7,412 nucleotides of DNA from Lachnoclostridium phytofermentans (GTDB taxonomy: Bacteria > Bacillota > Clostridia > Lachnospirales > Lachnospiraceae): assembly GCA_003526525.1 (NCBI GenBank), contig DPVV01000154.1, positions 1 through 7,412 of the forward strand. Direction: 5' to 3'. The notes beneath the pieces are model-generated. The model was not told the origin of the DNA and searched no databases. It worked only from the letters and a program-made list of their open reading frames with translations. Both the position numbers and the translations under genes were made by a program. Shown here in pieces: positions 6,174 through 7,412 of this stretch (the stretch's first letter is position 1; each line of letters opens with the position of its first letter).

Positions 6174-7223
6174 TTATCCTAGATTTTCAAGATTCCGAAT
6201 CGATGACATTCGAATAATTGGTTGTGTCTCAATACTTATTATTTCGCGAGGAAAATCAGGATTTTCCATTCTCCATAATAGTTGCTGAACTAATCTTTTT
6301 CCAACCTTTTGGTTCCTAACCGCTACGGTAGTTAAGATTGACTCCACCTGGGTAAGCCCTTCTATATTATCAAATCCAGTAACAGCCACGTCCTCAGGTA
6401 TACGATATCCACGCTTTCTTAAACAACGAATGACATATAAGGCTATATCATCATTCGCACAAACAATTGCTTCTGGAATGTATGGAAAGGCACTTATTGT
6501 TTCTTCCACTTCTTCAATTTTATAGTAACGATCTGCCTTATGAGAAACTGTAACAATATCTGGATCGACAGAAAGGTCTGCTAGACGCATTCCATCTAAA
6601 AAACCTTCATAACGTTGTTTTATTGATTCGCAATATGTAACATCACCAATAAAGCCAATCTTTTTCATACCCTGTGATGTTAGATGTTCCATTATCATTC
6701 GAATACTATTTTTACCCTCACATACAATAACATCGTTATAACCAAAGCCGCCAAGTCCATTTGCTGGCTGATCTAAGAATACTGTAGGTAACTTCATCTT
6801 AAGAATCATATCGGTATATTTGTTAGTGAATACACCAATAAATAAAATTGCATCTACATTCTCTGTAAAGTCTAATGGCAATGTAAGATTTTCTTCATCC
6901 TCATCACTAATAAAATTCAGCCTAAGCTTACAACCATTTTTATTTACTTCGTCGGAAATCCCCATAATAATGCTATTCCAAAATGCACATAATTCTCGTC
7001 TAGCAAGAACAACAATAGTCTTGTAATCATTCATACTCGTTTTCAGTTTAAATTCGTTTAATACAGCAGGAGCTAATTTAAGATAACCAAGTTCACACGC
7101 TCTCTTAATAACAAGATAACGGGTTTCATATGCTACGGTATCAGAATTATTCAAAGCTCTTGCAACTGTATTTCTAGATAAATTCAATTCTTTTGCAACA
7201 TCCTGAATTGTTACCTTCTTCAT
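6174..7223 (-). CDS. LacI-family transcriptional regulator
   Basis: This 349-residue protein has the standard LacI layout and length. The N-terminal helix-turn-helix (about 4-25) reads VTIQDVAKELNLSRNTVARALN, with TVAR in place of the more common TVSR. The hinge region (about 47-60) lacks the usual A-R-S-L, but Leu55 in APAVLNEF sits where the minor-groove leucine is expected. Residues about 68-340 are the periplasmic-binding-like effector domain, including KKIGFIGD, QRYEGFLDGM, PEAIVCANDDIAL and VAVTGFDNIEG. It would bind DNA in the cytoplasm and respond to a sugar, here plausibly a manno-oligosaccharide or a breakdown product; that ligand is inferred only from the neighbouring mannanase. 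The ATG at 7223 has AGGGGAT about 10 bases upstream. The gene has its own promoter and terminator and lies directly upstream of the mannanase operon in the same direction, the usual place for a local regulator. Confidence 0.92.
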   Translation of the reverse strand: MKKVTIQDVAKELNLSRNTVARALNNSDTVAYETRYLVIKRACELGYLKLAPAVLNEFKLKTSMNDYKTIVVLARRELCAFWNSIIMGISDEVNKNGCKLRLNFISDEDEENLTLPLDFTENVDAILFIGVFTNKYTDMILKMKLPTVFLDQPANGLGGFGYNDVIVCEGKNSIRMIMEHLTSQGMKKIGFIGDVTYCESIKQRYEGFLDGMRLADLSVDPDIVTVSHKADRYYKIEEVEETISAFPYIPEAIVCANDDIALYVIRCLRKRGYRIPEDVAVTGFDNIEGLTQVESILTTVAVRNQKVGKRLVQQLLWRMENPDFPREIISIETQPIIRMSSIRNLENLG

Positions 7224-7286
7224 ACTAATCTTATCCCCTATGATATGTTCTATGGTTAGGATGCTCCAATTTGTAATAGGACTAGA

Positions 7287-7300
7287 AGTATCGGAATACT
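7287..7300. promoter_or_regulatory. Inverted repeat AGTAT-CGGA-ATACT downstream of the regulator promoter
   Basis: It has perfect 5-base arms around CGGA, about 16-29 bases past the predicted transcription start of the LacI-type gene. An autoregulatory operator could sit there. A related stretch (ATACTCGGAAT, 7395-7405) lies about 105 bases upstream. No matching copy was found in the mannanase control region, so the role is uncertain. Confidence 0.3.
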
Positions 7301-7321
7301 AACCACGCTAATATTAGATGA

Positions 7322-7349
7322 GTTATATTTGTTTTACATATATATACAA
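7322..7349 (-). promoter_or_regulatory. Probable promoter of the LacI-type gene
   Basis: The coding strand has TTGTAT (7349-7344), a 16-base spacer and TATAAC (7327-7322), five of six bases matching the -10 consensus. Transcription would start near 7315, leaving about 90 untranslated bases. The -35 box overlaps the TTGTATATATATGTAA element that resembles the candidate operator before the mannanase. The remaining window edge (7350-7412) shows no gene. Confidence 0.5.
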
Positions 7350-7412
7350 ATTTATGATAATATTTCGCTCATCTATGATACTAAGTAAAAGCAGATACTC
7401 GGAATCCGCTTC

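Overview
The window looks like a chromosomal piece of a low-GC, Gram-positive Clostridia-type bacterium, most plausibly a Lachnospiraceae plant-polysaccharide degrader. This is inferred from AT-rich DNA, strong AGGAGG-type ribosome binding sites, a lipoprotein glycoside hydrolase, and the DUF624 / binding-protein / permease gene set typical of Firmicutes oligosaccharide loci. I cannot name the species from the sequence alone.

Every gene is on the minus strand, so transcription runs from high to low coordinates. From right to left: a LacI-family regulator (7223 to 6174) with its own promoter (about 7322-7349) and an intrinsic terminator (6072-6129); a 620-base AT-rich control region with a good extended -10 promoter (5767-5795), a palindromic candidate operator just upstream of it, and a leader of roughly 200 bases ending in five tandem 20-21-base repeats; a GH26 beta-mannanase lipoprotein with a CBM35-like module (5552 to 3996); a DUF624 membrane protein (3904 to 3263); a very large ABC substrate-binding protein (3285 to 124); and the first 35 codons of an ABC sugar permease (105 to 1, running off the window).

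Together these read as a beta-mannan acquisition operon. The cell-surface mannanase cuts mannan to oligosaccharides, the binding protein with appended carbohydrate-binding-like domains captures them, and the permease imports them, with the LacI-type protein as likely local regulator. The substrate assignment rests on the GH26 enzyme; the transport specificity is inferred from context.

The main anomaly is that the binding-protein gene is broken by one in-frame TGA (2167-2169). Both sides stay in the same frame and read as one continuous protein of about 1,050 residues, so this is a nonsense mutation, a sequencing error, or (less likely) a readthrough or recoding site. The second unusual element is the tandem repeat in the mannanase leader, whose last unit merges into the ribosome binding site and whose spacing is close to two DNA helical turns.
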